Notes: generated from the sequence alone by a model not told the origin. Counted from the stretch's first letter, positions 36,601 through 49,029 are shown. The stretch is 64,000 nt of DNA from Erythroxylum novogranatense (GCA_029891385.1 CM057231.1:68526990-68590989), one strand, 5' to 3'. Made by a program: numbers and translations.

Positions 36601-37956
36601 CTGTCACCTTTTACGGGTGCACTGAATTGAGGAAGCAAAAAAGCACACGGCAGACTCAACCTTCTTTCTGCTTCTTCTTCTTTCTGACTGACTGACTGCA
36701 GAGAGCTTTCTTTATTCGGTAGCCCAAATATTATCATCTTCATCATTCTCGGCTGTTGTATGTTGTCTTCTTACCCTATAGTTACATGTTTCCGTTTCCT
36801 TTTGTCTCTTTTGTGAATTTCTTTGTTTGGTCTTATTCCTACCCGTCTGACGATTAGATCTATGCCATTTTTAGCTTAAACTATACTGATTTAGCTATTC
36901 AAGTTATCAATCTTCAAAGTTTTATCCTCGTAAATCACCATCATCTGTCTCTGCGTGCAACCTTATTGCTGAGTTTCACATGTAGAATCGCGTCGTTTTG
37001 GAGCTCCTTGGCGGCTCTTATGAATTTTTCTCCTTTTCTGGGTTCCAATATAGAGGGAAAGCTGTCAAACTTTACTTCCTAAAATCAGAAACCAATTTCT
37101 GCTTTCAGTTTTGTAAGTTGAACTTTCTGTGTCTTAGAAGCATTTGGGCATGATGAGATTTGGATGTCATGTACTTGTTGATCATTTTTACCCTACCCAT
37201 CCAAATCAGGATTATGGTTCACCTTTTAGTAAAATTAAATGATATTGCTTAAATTAGTAACATTTTTGTTTATCTAATTCTGGTATTTTTCTAGTTTTTT
37301 CTAATTAAAATATCCGAAAGTGCGATGAAGCTACCAGTTCTCTAGACAGCTTATGGCGCGCCCCGCTTTTATTGGGGGTTTATTTGCACTCATTGTCTGA
37401 ATCCCTTGTCTATCGGGCCTTGCTTTGGGTGGCTGCTTATCGCTGATTTGTTGGAACTTGGTACCCAAAAATTTAATACCCCGTTTATCTTTCACTCAAG
37501 TTTCGCAAAAGCAAACTTGTTGAGGCTGGTATCTACATATGTATTTGATTAATACAGGGTTATTGGGTAATATGCATTAGCTTCTTGATATATTTTCAGT
37601 GGCGTGTCTTTGGTTTGTTGGTATTGTGCTGTGTCCTATTCGGTTGTTACCCTTTTTTCTCCTTCGTTTTTCACTTCTCTGTTGTACCTCTGGTTTTTAT
37701 GGCATTGATGAATCTTTATTTCTTGTTCGTTTATAACATTAAAAAGCCCACTATTAGCTGCCTCTATCGCATCACTGAATATCTTGCCAAGTTCAGTTAT
37801 TTCAGTTATTTTGCTTTCTTTCGCTCCAACACTGTTATCATTTTCTGTGGCTACAGCTCCTGAAGTGTGGAGCATGAGAATGGCTGAATAATGACTGGTT
37901 GGGTTGTAGATTAGCAAAATCATCCTTTTCTCGAGCTGAAATCAGTTGATCTACTA
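36600..37956 (+). promoter_or_regulatory. Putative 5' UTR, leader intron and promoter of the EIN3-like gene
   Basis: The composition changes from AT-rich to pyrimidine-rich at about 36650 (CTTCTTTCTGCTTCTTCTTC and a GACT repeat), typical of a plant 5' leader. EIN3/EIL genes usually have an uninterrupted CDS with an intron in the leader. A good acceptor (TATATTTTCAG followed by TGGCG) occurs at about 37591-37600, but I could not fix the donor. The open frames here (37585-37863 and its antisense) are unlikely to be genes. Confidence 0.45.
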
Positions 37957-39765
37957 ATGCCAGACCAAATGGGAATTTTTGAAGAAATGGGATTTTGTGG
38001 CAACTTTGACATGATCTCCGCTTCTCTTGGTCAAGGAGAGCTCGCTCCAGAACCTGAACAATTTGCAACAATGGAGGAGGATTACATTGATGAAGAGATG
38101 GATATTGATGAACTTGAGAGGCGGATGTGGAGAGACAGAATGCTTTTAAGAAGGCGTAAAGAACAGAATAAGAGTAAGGAAGGTGTTGATAATGCAAAGC
38201 AGTGTCAGTCTCAGGAGCAAGCTCGGAGGAAGAAGATGTCAAGGGCACAAGATGGCATCTTAAAATATTTGCTGAAGATGATGGAAGTTTGCAAAGCTCA
38301 AGGTTTTGTATACGGGATCATTCTTGAGAAGGGGAAGCCAGTGACCGGAGCATCGGACAATCTTCGGGCTTGGTGGAAGGAAAAGGTCAGATTTGATCGA
38401 AATGGACCTGCTGCAATTGCCAAGTATCAAGCAGATCATTCTATCCTTGGAAAGACTGATGAATGTGGTGTAATGGCATCTACACATCACACTTTGCAAG
38501 AGCTCCAAGACACAACTCTTGGCTCACTTCTATCAGCTCTGATGCAGCATTGTGATCCACCTCAGAGGCGTTTCCCATTGGAAAAGGGCGTTCCTCCACC
38601 ATGGTGGCCCACAGGTACCGAGGAATGGTGGCCTCAACTGGGTCTGCACAAAGATCAGGGTCCTCCTCCGTACAAGAAGCCTCATGATCTGAATAAAGCT
38701 AGGAAGGTCAGTGTTCTAACAGCAGTTATTAAACACATGTCCCCTGACATTGCCAAGATCCGCAAGCTTGTCCGTCAGTCTAAATGCTTGCAGGATAAGA
38801 TGACTGCCAAAGAGAGCGCCACTTGGTTGGCAATAATTAATCAGGAAGAAACATTGTCCAGAAAACTATATCCAGATAGTTGCCAGCCTGTGTCTTCTGG
38901 TGAAAGAGACTCTTTCATCATTGGTGATGCCAGTGATTATGATGTTGACATGGTGGATGACGAACCAACTCCTGAAGTAGAAGAGGATATGAAAGCTCGT
39001 AACATCGATATCTTTGATATGGGTGCAGCAGTTATACAAAATGATAGATTGATGGTGGCACCAATGGCTTCACATATCAAGGGAGAAGTTGTTGAAACAA
39101 ACTCGGATTTCATTAAGAAACGGAAGCAGACAGCTAATGAGCCACATGTCATGATGGATCATAAGTTCTACACTTGTGAGTTCCCGGAATGCCCCCACAG
39201 TGACTATCGGCTGGGGTTTCTGGACAGGATTGCAAGAAATAATCATCAAAGGAACTGTCATTATAGAACGGATAGTTCTCAAGGTTTTGGGTTGTCAAAT
39301 TTCCAAATTAACGAGGACAAACCAGCAATCTGTTCTCTACCATTTTCTCAAGCTAGGCAAGCAACTCAACCAATGAACCAGAGAGCTGGAATCAATCTTT
39401 CGGGCCTTGGACTTCCAGACGATGGGCAGAAAATGATATCTGATCTCATCTCCCTTTATGATACAAATGTTGAGCAAGACAAGAACTTGAACCCTGGGAC
39501 TGTTAATGTTATCGGAGATGAAAATCCGAAGTTTAAATTTCAGCAGGATGACAACTTCTATGGCCTACTTGGAAACAACACGAGCAATGAAACTAACATG
39601 CCAATTAAGGGAACAGTGTTTACATCAAGTGATGTTCGCTTTGATCTAGGATTTGAAGCCAACATTAACGACAGTTTTACCGACTTTAGATATTTCAATC
39701 CGGCATCAGTTGAGAGTTCAGTGGATCCAGTTCCAAAGCATGATACGTCATTGTGGTACCTCTGA
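37957..39765 (+). CDS. EIL: EIN3/EIL-family transcription factor (ethylene signalling)
   Basis: A single 602-codon frame with no intron. EIN3/EIL proteins are nuclear DNA-binding factors that are stabilised by ethylene signalling and activate ERF-type genes. Seen here: acidic N-terminal region (residues 36-52), a basic segment '[16 protein letters not shown]' (51-66), '[20 protein letters not shown]' (90-109), '[16 protein letters not shown]' (144-159), the '[20 protein letters not shown]' helix (178-197), Pro-rich 'GVPPPWWP', '[20 protein letters not shown]' (267-286), and a C-terminal '[20 protein letters not shown]' block (from about 401). The length is normal. The family start is probably the second Met (37969, MGIFEEMGF); the first Met adds four residues. 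Several highly conserved residues are changed (P123L, P177H, P231H, K246N, W249R and G252S, by comparison with remembered EIN3/EIL1 sequences), so reduced or altered function is possible. Confidence 0.95.
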   Translation: MPDQMGIFEEMGFCGNFDMISASLGQGELAPEPEQFATMEEDYIDEEMDIDELERRMWRDRMLLRRRKEQNKSKEGVDNAKQCQSQEQARRKKMSRAQDGILKYLLKMMEVCKAQGFVYGIILEKGKPVTGASDNLRAWWKEKVRFDRNGPAAIAKYQADHSILGKTDECGVMASTHHTLQELQDTTLGSLLSALMQHCDPPQRRFPLEKGVPPPWWPTGTEEWWPQLGLHKDQGPPPYKKPHDLNKARKVSVLTAVIKHMSPDIAKIRKLVRQSKCLQDKMTAKESATWLAIINQEETLSRKLYPDSCQPVSSGERDSFIIGDASDYDVDMVDDEPTPEVEEDMKARNIDIFDMGAAVIQNDRLMVAPMASHIKGEVVETNSDFIKKRKQTANEPHVMMDHKFYTCEFPECPHSDYRLGFLDRIARNNHQRNCHYRTDSSQGFGLSNFQINEDKPAICSLPFSQARQATQPMNQRAGINLSGLGLPDDGQKMISDLISLYDTNVEQDKNLNPGTVNVIGDENPKFKFQQDDNFYGLLGNNTSNETNMPIKGTVFTSSDVRFDLGFEANINDSFTDFRYFNPASVESSVDPVPKHDTSLWYL

Positions 39766-39919
39766 TAAAAGAAAAATAATTATGTCAAACTTCTGATACG
39801 TACAGGTGAAAAGGCGGTGTGCACACTCTGGGAAGTAGATAACTATTGACAGGTATAATTGATGTATTGAGTGTATGTTTTGGAATCTCATCTTGATCTA
39901 TAGGGTAGAATGTGTATTG

Positions 39920-39925
39920 AATAAA
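39920..39925 (+). terminator. Candidate poly(A) signal of the EIN3-like gene
   Basis: AATAAA lies 155 bases after the stop codon in T-rich sequence. No transcript end is visible directly. Confidence 0.5.
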
Positions 39926-40700
39926 GACTTAGCCTTCTGCATTTACATTTCCTCATCATGTAGCCAAAATGCATGTAGAATTGTTGTATCAAAATATGTT
40001 AGCTTCTACTTTCTTGATGCTGAAAAACATTTTCTTTTTTCCTTGAAAATAATTCTACGCTCTATAATTTGCGAGTGACAAATTGACGCGGATTGTTTGA
40101 TGTTAAAAGGAAAACAATCTTAAGATGAATAGTCCTTTACTTCTAATTTGGAGGTCACATCCATCTAATATTGTTGGTTCACTACCTATTAGATTGAGGC
40201 TGGAAAAAACAGAAATGGTCTAGCACCTTTTTTGTTTTCTAGGTTGTCTTTGTTTCGTATCAGTTGCACCAGGTGCGCATATTCAGCTGGCCCCCATTAT
40301 GTTTTGGGGGAAAGAAAAATGGAATCAGATTAAAAGGTGTGTATTATTTTAATTCAAGGAATTCATTATCTTTCATAGTTCTAAGTGTTGATAGCTTATG
40401 AAGCTTAATTAAGTTCTTGTATCAACAGAGACCAACATTGGGTAAATATGGTAAATTCCAGAGGCCAATAGGTGAGATTTGCAATAAATGAGATTATACT
40501 GAGCTTACGGGACTAGAAATAGGAAAATCAACTAAGAAATCAGGAAATAGGGAAGGAGTAGATTGAAGTATAGTCATTGCATTTGACTCAAACATAATTG
40601 AAGATTCTCCACTGGAATCCTCTAATCAGGTTATACATCTCTTAGTACTCTAGTTCATGAAAAGCTTAATTTTTTTAATTACCTTTATCTATGGATCCAA
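39926..40700. other. Intergenic, nothing recognised
   Basis: Downstream of the EIN3-like gene. No coding frame, terminal repeat or RNA gene was seen. Confidence 0.5.
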
Positions 40701-43650
40701 TGATGTATTTCAAATGAATGTGCTTTAGGCAAAACTATAAAGCTTCCACTCCTCTATTGATTCTTCTTGGCCAAGCCTAGGAGATTTTAATAACGTATTG
40801 CATAGTTTAAAAGTAGCTAGGAATAGATGCTTGATGAACTTCAGTAAAGACTTTAGGTAAGCAAATTAAAGTTATAGACTTACAATTTGGGGATTATTTA
40901 TACACAAGGAGCAACAAAGAAAGTAGAAATTGGCATATAAAAAATATATAGAGCTCTTATCGATAAGGCATGTTTAGTAAAGCTATTAGAGAGTAATGCT
41001 ACCTTTAGCAATCTATTATTCTCATACTGTTATCCAATACTCATCCATAATTTCACTCAAAGGCAATCAAGAAGAGCTCCTTTTAGTTTTAATAATTATT
41101 TGATAAAGGTTAATGGGTTTGAAGAGGCTAGTATCATTGGTCTTTCCTTAAATTTTCGTTGTCTATATGAGAAAGTTATAAATGGTGAAATAGGATCTCA
41201 ATTAGCTAAACCAGGTAAGAATATACAATAATTCAACTATAGTTGACCTTAGCTAACCTAAAGCTTTACCTAAACCCTGGTGATCCTCTCAAGAAAATGG
41301 AAGAGAAAATGGCATTGCTTAAATTCATTAAAGCCCTAAAAATTCATAACTCCTTACTTAAATAAAAATAAAGGATTTAGTAGTTGAAAGGAGGCAAAAA
41401 CTCCTCTTTCTTCCAAAAATCTATTTTTATAAGAAGGAACACTGATAAAATAGCTTTATTTATTAAATATATTAAAGGTTTAGCTCCATCATAAAGAAGA
41501 TGAATCAAAAGCATATGGATACTCCTTAACACTAGAGATTCTTTAGTTAACTTGCATAAATCATTTATAATTGAACAAATTATAGAAGAGAAAACAAACT
41601 CTCTTATTCAACATTTAAATGATGAGGATATTAAGGAATTATTCTTAAGCTTAATCCAGGTAAGTCCCTTGATCCAAATGGACTGAATGCTCTTTTCTAA
41701 AAAGAAACTTGGTCACTCACTAAAGATGTTGTATTGATATTTTTTTAGAATAGCAAAATGTTAAGAGAATTAACAAAATTTTCATTTAACTTATTCCTCA
41801 AATGAAAATCCAAGCTTCCTTAAAGTTTTCATATCTAATATATATTACAGAACTCTTCATAAGATTATTTGCCAAACTTATTACTTCAAAACTTAAGTCT
41901 ATTCTAAAACCTCTCATTAGTGTCTTCCGAAGAGCCTTTTATTATAGGAAAATTGATTAGAGACAATATACTTCTGGATCAAGAATTGTTTAAAGCTTAT
42001 GGTAGGGAAAATCCAATAAAAATTATGCAATTAATGAATATTTCATAAAGCTTTTGACTCAATTCATTAAAACTACATTTTCAATTACTCAAGGTATTTG
42101 GATTCCTAAAAATCTTCATCAACTAGATTAATAAATGCTTTTCCACCACTATTTATGTAATCTTAGTTAATGGTGGTGAACCTGCCAACTTGTTTAGGGG
42201 AAAAAGGTTAAGACAAATGGATCCTATCTCACTGTACCTATTCATTTTATGTGTGGAATCATTTTAGAAGTTGATAGACCATTCAATTGGGCAAGACAAC
42301 TTCAAATTCCACTCTACATGCAAATATGACTTGCTCCTTCTCTCAATAGTTAAGAACAAAATCAATATGTATAATTATACACACTTTCAAATTGCTCTCT
42401 GGATTAACCATCAATAGAATTAAGAGTTACCTAATAGTCTCCGCAAGTGAAAAATACATAGATTCCTAGTTAACCTCAATCTCAAATATGTAGCTCAAGG
42501 ATCCTCCATTTACCACTTTAGGATTACCAATCACCACCAAAAGATTAACCTTCACAGAGTGCTCACTTGTATAGGATAAAATTTAGAGGAGAATAAGCAA
42601 CTTGTTGGAAGGGTTACAATTGACTAACTCCATTCTTTATTCCCTACACACCTACTAGTCATCATATATATTTCTCTAAAGGGCAATTAAAATATAAAGA
42701 AGATGTTAAAGAGCTTCCTATGGCTGGTGACTTGAATAAGTAATTTCCCAAAGTCAAATGGTCAAATATTTCTTTACCAAGGAAAGTAAGTGGTCTAGGC
42801 ATTATTCCAGTATCTTTATCTAAAAAATCATTATAAGAAGAAGAATTTGGAGTATTATCATTAACAAAGAGATTCTTTAGGTCTTATAGAAATATGTTTA
42901 CTTTCTAAAAGGTAAGATCATATATAAATTTTACAACAAAATCACTACCCCCTAGTTTGTAACACAATTACATAAAATGAGGGAGCTATTATACTAAAAC
43001 ATTACTTGCATGAATGAAAAGGAAAAAATGTATCTTTATAGTTTGATAAATGGATAAAGTCAGGTCCTTTATTTAACACCAACTTACTTCCAACTTTAAA
43101 ACAAATATTTCCTAAATCCTTGTATATAAAGATGCTTAATAAATAGGAGTGATTGGGTTAATAATTCATCCTTATTCATGAAGCTCATCCTAGATTAAAG
43201 GCCTAGATGAAGTGAGGAATACTCTTATCATTGGTTAAAGGATTCTTCTAGAAGGTTCACCAATGCCCCATGTATTTATACTTTAACTACATAAAATAAC
43301 ATGGTATGGAAATATTTAGTGCAATAATGCTCTCCTTAAAGTCTCTTTCCTTATATGGCTTATTTATAAGAAAAAAATTAGGAACTCCAAATAGATTGAG
43401 TTTCCTTAACTCTTCCTAGCTATATTGTCTCTATCATGAAACATGCATACATATGGAGCAAAATACAATCTCTTTGTAAAGTTATAGAAGCTAGCCTCTC
43501 TTACACACTAATATTTTTAGAAAACTAGAATGAGGAAGGAGAATGTCTAGTGGTGATAAAAAAAAATATCATTGCATTTGGCAACACTATGTACTCTATC
43601 TAGAAGAAAAGGAATTTTAAGTTATTCTAGAGAAGAGAAAAAACTAGGGA
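40700..43650 (+). pseudogene. LINE ORF2 remnant: endonuclease end and reverse transcriptase
   Basis: Near 40768-40858 the plus strand encodes 'WPSLGDFNNVLHSLKVARNR', the end of the L1-type endonuclease (motif GDFN). Further on: 'LNPGKSLDPNGLNALF' at about 41655 (usually KAPGPDGFxxxFF), 'DNILLDQELFKAYGR' at about 41965, 'LVNGGEPANLFRGKRLRQMD' and 'PISLYLFILCVESF' at 42170-42262 (usually VNGSPxxxFxxxRGLRQGDPLSPYLFILC). Stops every 20-60 codons. An old, dead copy in the same orientation as the LINE at 44.5 kb. Confidence 0.75.
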
Positions 43651-44020
43651 CCAAGTGAAACTTAAGCTAATCTCACGGATTAGAAAACAATTGCTGGTGA
43701 ACTAACTTTATATTATATACGTACTTGAAATAACTTCCTCTTTGAAACTTTAGAAACATTGAATTATCAATAAACAGATTAAGTAGTGTCCTTACTCTAA
43801 TCAAAGCAGCCAATCGAATACCTTTAAAGATAGATCTTCTCACTAGAGTATAAGATTGATTCTCGTACTTAAGTTTTGTCTACATTTATATCATTATATT
43901 ATAACTTGGCTTCACTTATAAATTTTTAAGCTTGTAAAGCTCTATTTCTATTCTAAAATTTATTCTTTCTTTAATTTCCAAAATAATTCTTTTATCCTTT
44001 TGACTTTCTAGTAGGAGATG

Positions 44021-44073
<53 letters not shown>

Positions 44074-44520
44074 TATTTTCAAGCTTATTCTACGTATTTG
44101 TTTTGACATGTAAGGTTTCCATATTAATCAAATTTAATTTAAATATAACTACATAAATAAGAACTATTTAAAAAATAGGAAAAGTTTGAAAAATGAGTTG
44201 GAGAGAATTAGACCATTGGCCTAGTTTTCTCCTCCTTCTCACTACACTCTAGCCTCCTATGACTGTCTTAGCCTTTCTCCTTAACCATTATTGCTTCATC
44301 TTTATTGCATACACACTACACTTGATTTCCCTTGTCTATCTTTGCCCTCATCTTTCTTTTTTGCTTTCAGCACTAACTGTAACGTCAATGCTCCTCATAC
44401 TCACAAGTTCACGCCTAAATTCTGATGATAAAAATGCCTTCAACACTAACCAATCTAAACCAGGTTCTTTTCATTTAAAGTAACTTAACCTTCATTTTGA
44501 TTTCCTCTTTTGTCTCAACT
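43651..44520. other. Intergenic / decayed sequence with (TA)n
   Basis: Contains the (TA)n run at 44024-44068. The open frame 44259-44483 is Leu-rich and unrecognised; it may be chance. No boundary between the two LINE fragments could be defined. Confidence 0.4.
44024..44068. repeat. (TA)n microsatellite
   Basis: About 22 TA units. Confidence 0.98.
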
Positions 44521-44529
44521 TTTGACAGT

Positions 44530-45419
44530 TTATCGTTGGAGGTAAAACATTAATCGAAACTATGATTGTCCCTCCTACTCCAAAGGTAGATTCTTTGTCA
44601 CAAATGGTGCATGCTTGTCCATCCAAGCTACTTGAACCTAGTAACCCTATCATATACAAGGTAAACCTATTTTCTTAAAGAATATTGGTCCTTGTAGGGC
44701 GTAAGTTACCTATTTGGGTCAATTTCCACCACATTCATAATTGAGTCAATTTCCACCGCATTCCTTTAGAATACTGTTCCTTGGAGGGCCCGAGTTACGT
44801 TGCTAACTACTTAGGCACACCATTTGCATTGGATGATAGCACATCAAATCTCAAATGTGTGGGATTTGTAAGAGTTTGTATGGAAGTTTATGAAAAAATG
44901 GAATTGGCTTAACTTACCAATAATGAAACTCAATGACAATGAGGATTTAGTTGAAGACATGGTGAGGTTGTTATATACATGGAGGCATCAAATGAAAAAT
45001 ACCATCAAAATTTGGATGCCTAAGAATATTGAAGCAAAAAAGTCAAATACAAGGTTGGAGGAAACCATTTAGTAAGAACAAAATAACTCTAATGCTACTA
45101 GAATCAACAATGCTGGCAATTCTAAACAAATCACAATATAAATGGAGAAGAACTTGACTCACAATTTACCTACTAAATAGCCTATAACCAAGGAGATTAC
45201 TCTACCTAAAGAGTAATTTGCAAGGAATAAGGTAACTGAACCAATATGTAATAATGAGGAGCCTATGGAGAACTTGAGAACCGAAACTGAAAGAAATGAG
45301 CATGATCCTAAGGCAAAGTGTCAGCTTGAGGAATGGATGGATCCAGGGACTAGGAATCATAAATTAAAGAAGAGGAAAAATAAATTAAAGAAGAGGAAAA
45401 TCAAATTCAAAAACTCCTA
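44530..45419 (+). pseudogene. LINE ORF1 remnant (DUF4283-type)
   Basis: The text at 44790-44880 encodes 'VANYLGTPFALDDSTSNLKC' then 'VGFVRVCMEVYEKM', corresponding to the DUF4283 region of plant L1 ORF1 ('LSxIAxxLGKPLxxDxxT...ARVCVEV'). An acidic and Lys-rich tail (45230-45415) ends where ORF2 starts. Multiple stops. The open frame 44890-45072 is a shifted piece of it. Confidence 0.75.
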
Positions 45420-45960
45420 ATGTTTTGCATTATATGGAATGTTCGAGGAATTAATTGTCCAAATAAATAACTTGTTTTAAGGGATTTTTTGGCAGCTAGT
45501 AAGCCTTAATTTGTTGGTCTCATTGAGACCAAATAAAGAAAGATAATTTCTTTAAAGATTTGAAATTATTGCATACAGATTAGTCCTCTTTAAGTAACCA
45601 TTCCAAACACTTTAATGGTGTAGTCATTATCTCTTTTGATCTTACTTACTTACAATTATCCACTTGATTTTGCTCAAATCAACTTATTCACTCTAAATTC
45701 ATACTTAAATCCAATAAAAGTCTTTTAGTCGTCTCTATGATCTATGCTACCAATTAGGAGTATTGACATGTGCTTAATTGATTATACATTTACTCTACAA
45801 CACTTAGTGATTAATATTATAATTAAGAAACTCACTTTGGTTCATATTTAGTTTTAGGTACAATTTGGAAGTATAAGAGCCAAAGTGATTTAAAAGAACA
45901 TTCTTTAAGTCATTCTTTTAATGTTCACACTCAATTTTCCTTGTAGAACAAGAAGGATTG
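45420..45960 (+). pseudogene. LINE ORF2 endonuclease N-terminus (remnant)
   Basis: From the ATG at 45420 the strand encodes 'MFCIIWNVRGINCPNK', stop, 'LVLRDFLAASKP', stop, 'FVGLIETK': the start of the L1 apurinic endonuclease ('ILxWNVRGLNxPxKQ...FLxxxKPDIVGLxETK'). The catalytic Asn (WNVRG) and Glu (IETK) are visible. It ends near 45960 where an LTR-like sequence begins. Confidence 0.8.
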
Positions 45961-47050
45961 GGGTGAATATGGGATAAGAAAATCCAAGGGAATGAAACTT
46001 TCAAGATGATTTGGAAGATACAAAATTGTGTATCCATTCAAAAGATAAATGTTTGACTTACACGACCATGTACCCAACTGTATATAGTCATGACTTGGGG
46101 AGATTTCTTGCTATACATGGTTTGATACATGGTCGTGTATCAAACTGTGTATCTCCCCAGAACTTAATATTTAAAATAAAACGACATTGAAGAGGCTAAT
46201 AGAGTATAGATCGATTTTGAAGAAAATGAGGTGCAGAACATGCACTTTTTAGAGACCCACGAAGGGCTAGGCTTCCCTATTCCAGTTCTAAGGTGAAATT
46301 GAAACTGAAGAACATTTATAGAAGTATCTTCATTGTGTATAGTTATTCTTTCTATCTCTAGTGATTGTTTAGGTTATCCTTTGCTTAATCGATTTCAATA
46401 TTCGTGTATGGATAATTGTTATTCTCACTCTCGTTAGATTGTTTATATATGAACCCATTGCTAGAATCTTGGATATAATATGCAATCATTATGTTTCGAT
46501 TCATTTGTGGCAACTAAAGACATTGAATCATTTCGGATACCATTATATAGGTTAAATGACTCGAGCTTATGTGATTGTTTCCTAGATTAATCTATTTTCC
46601 TTATTCGTAATACGATTGTCCTATTAAATCTAAAGAGCTTGTTCTAGGTTGTTTGATGGCTAGGTTTAGTTAAAGAGTTTATTTTAATCAAACACGACTT
46701 AAGAGAAAACTAGGGTTAACAGAGCTTGTTGTTAACCTATAATTAATGGTTATTAGGAGAGGTATGAGAATAATAAGAAGATGAAGTATGCTTATTTGTG
46801 TGTAGGCGAGATGGAACCAAGAATCGGATTCCAAATCCATTCATTGTTTTATCACTTTTGACTGTTTTCCTTAATTTGTTTTGTTAGTTTAATTTTTCTT
46901 TATTTTATTTGAAATCAAGCGAACCCTATAAGCTAAACAATAATTATTTTCGTTGCAAAGCTTTACATACATGCTTTGTGAGATCGACCTAGACCTATTA
47001 CTGCTATAGTTTTAAGTTTAGTTATTTATGTTGTGTTACGATACATTATC
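45961..47050 (+). repeat. Athila/Tat-like 5' LTR (start uncertain)
   Basis: Sequence preceding a Ty3/gypsy primer-binding site. Near 46050-46160 it carries inverted 'ACACGACCATGT' / 'ACATGGTCGTGT' text, common in plant Ty3/gypsy LTRs, and ends in ATTATCA just before the primer-binding site. The left end is set only by the loss of LINE similarity. Confidence 0.5.
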
Positions 47051-47055
47051 AAATT

Positions 47056-47073
47056 TGGCATCGTTGCCGAGGA
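47056..47073 (+). promoter_or_regulatory. Ty3/gypsy primer-binding site (Athila/Tat type)
   Basis: TGGCATCGTTGCCGAGGA differs by two bases from TGGCGCCGTTGCCGGGGA, the site used by Athila/Tat elements. Confidence 0.75.
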
Positions 47074-47206
47074 GTATGGTGCTTTTTTTTCCTTGATTTT
47101 AATTGATGATTTGCATATATTTGTTTTTAATTTTTTACATATATTTCTTGTTCTTTTCACGTTTGTTTGTGTTTGTGTATATAAAAAAAGATATAATTAA
47201 GGAAGC

Positions 47207-47651
47207 ATGTCACAGTTGGATATTATTGATGTTGTTGGTGGAAAATTTCCCCATAACCAATATTCCCAATCCTATTGTAGCGATCATGCAAACTTTAGTT
47301 ATGGAGGGGATAGCCAGTAAGACAACTTCCTCGATGAGCTGTAGGATGCACAACAATCCCTACATAGACTAGAAGCCTCTTATTCCAACTCAAGTACATC
47401 TTTGGAATACCTAGTTAAGATTATTGCTGCTCATACTCTACAATTTCAAAAGGATGTTATACAATTCCATCAAGATACAAGATTTATAGTCCAGAACTTG
47501 GTGAGCTAGGTGGGTTAGATTACAAAAGCTATCAACCACCTAGAATCACAAAGCAGAGAGACACAACCATCTTAACTCGAGTTAAATCTAAGGGGTGTTA
47601 GTGCGGAAACATTATTGAGTGGAAAGGAGCTTCAAAATCTTGAGAGGACTA
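47207..47651 (+). pseudogene. Ty3/gypsy Gag C-terminal remnant
   Basis: From the ATG at 47207: 'MSQLDIIDVVGGKFPHNQYS', 'HANFSYGGDSQ', stop, 'TSLEYLVKIIAAHTLQFQKD', 'LRGVSAETLLSGKELQNLE'. The last corresponds to the Gag-protease boundary motif 'AVTLRSGKEL' of Athila/Tat elements. Four stops are present. The copia D LTR at 47652 cuts it off; the rest is missing. Confidence 0.7.
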
Positions 47652-48862
47652 TGAAGTGAATCACACGTTAGTATACGATATACAAAGTGCACAAGAAAGG
47701 GGGTTGAACTGTGTATTCGAATTTTTAATGCAATCCCCTTTCTAAAAAAATTTGCTTTCTTAAAACGATTGACAAATATTATGAAGTATTTATATCAGCA
47801 ATAGAAACAAGAATTAAGAGTTAAAAGTGAGAATTGACACAACAATTTTATATTGGTTCACCCCAAACCGTTGGCTACGTCCAGTCCTCAGAATCCTTTC
47901 TGAGATTTCACTATACTTCACAAAAGGACAAGTATTTTTTTCACCAAACCTTTTCAGGTCTCGTATAACAAGTATTCTTTTCCTCACTTAACCTCTTCAG
48001 GCTCTCTGCTATTCTTTTTTCTTACAAAAAGATATTGCAAGCTTTGTTACAGAAAATATAGCTCTCGTGTTTTCACACAAATACAGTATTTCACTTTTGA
48101 ATATCACTAAAAAAATCATTAACTCTTTCAGTCTTCGACTTCTACTCATATTTATTGTCTTCGTCTTCAACTGCTTCATGATAACTGCTTCTTTCTTCTT
48201 GATTCTTGATTTTTAAAGAAACGGTTATTCAGTTGAGTTTTGTAACTAACTCAAACTAATTTGATTCTTTATCTTTGAATCCTTCGTTTTCTTTTCTGCT
48301 TTGCTTCGCCTCATATTGTTTCCGTCTCATTTTTGCTTTCATCTCATTTTCCTTCCGTCTCATTTTGCTTTCGCTTCCGTCTCATTTTTCTTTTGTTTCC
48401 GCTTCCGTCTCATTTTGCTTTTGCTTCTGTCTCATTTTGCTTTGGCTCTCGTCTCACTTTTCTTTTGCTCTCGTCTCACTTTTCTTTTGTTTCCGCTTCG
48501 TCTCATTTTGTTTATGCTTTCGTCTCATTTTGTTTCCGTCTCATTTTCGCTTCCATCTCAGTTTACTTTCTCTTCCGTTTCATTTTTCTTTCGCTTTCGT
48601 CTCATTTTGCTTCCATCTCACTTTGCTTTGGCTTCTGTCTCATTTTTCTTCCGTCTCATTTTGCTTTTGCTTCCGTCTCATTTTGCTTTTGCTTTCATCT
48701 CATTTTTCTTTGGCTTCCGTCTCATTTTTCTTTTGCTTTCGTCTCACTTTTTTTTTGTTTCCGCTTTCGTCTTATTTTGCTTTTGCTTCCGTCTCATTTT
48801 TTTTAGCTTCATCATTATTTGGTTTTCATCAAAATTAATAGTAAAGTCATTTTGATTTAACA
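47652..48862 (-). repeat. 3' LTR of copia D (1211 bp)
   Basis: In element orientation it starts TGTTAAATCAAAATGAC (at 48862) and ends GTGTGATTCACTTCA (at 47652). It holds the shared box at 47843-47886 (TTGGTTCACCCCAAACCG) and a long minisatellite at 48290-48805. Confidence 0.85.
48290..48805. repeat. CGTCTCATTTTGCTT minisatellite in copia D LTR
   Basis: About 25 imperfect copies of a 15-23 base unit (CGTCTCATTTTGCTTTTGCTTC). Absence of stops gives overlapping Ser/Phe/Leu-rich frames of 157-187 codons in all three plus frames; these are not genes. Confidence 0.95.
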
Positions 48863-48880
48863 ATCTCCCCCTTTTTGATG
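48863..48880 (-). promoter_or_regulatory. Polypurine tract of copia D
   Basis: On the minus strand AAAAAGGGGGAGAT immediately precedes the LTR start TGTTAAATC. Confidence 0.8.
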
Positions 48881-49029
48881 ATAACAAATAAACATAAAAA
48901 AATTTGTTATCTCCCATCTTTTGTTCTGTTCTCCTTTTCTTTTCTTCTTTTCCCCCCATCATTGTCATTTCTTCTTCTTCTTCTCCTTTCTCCCCCTATT
49001 TGTTATTGATAAAAAAGATCTTGATCTCA

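Noticed and set aside
37838..38248. 136-codon frame antisense to the EIN3-like gene
   Set aside because: It is a shadow of the highly conserved EIN3 coding sequence; no independent family features.
48275..48855. Three overlapping long open frames (157-187 codons), Ser/Phe/Leu-rich, looking like membrane proteins
   Set aside because: All three plus frames are open together because the region is a minisatellite without stops inside a copia LTR.
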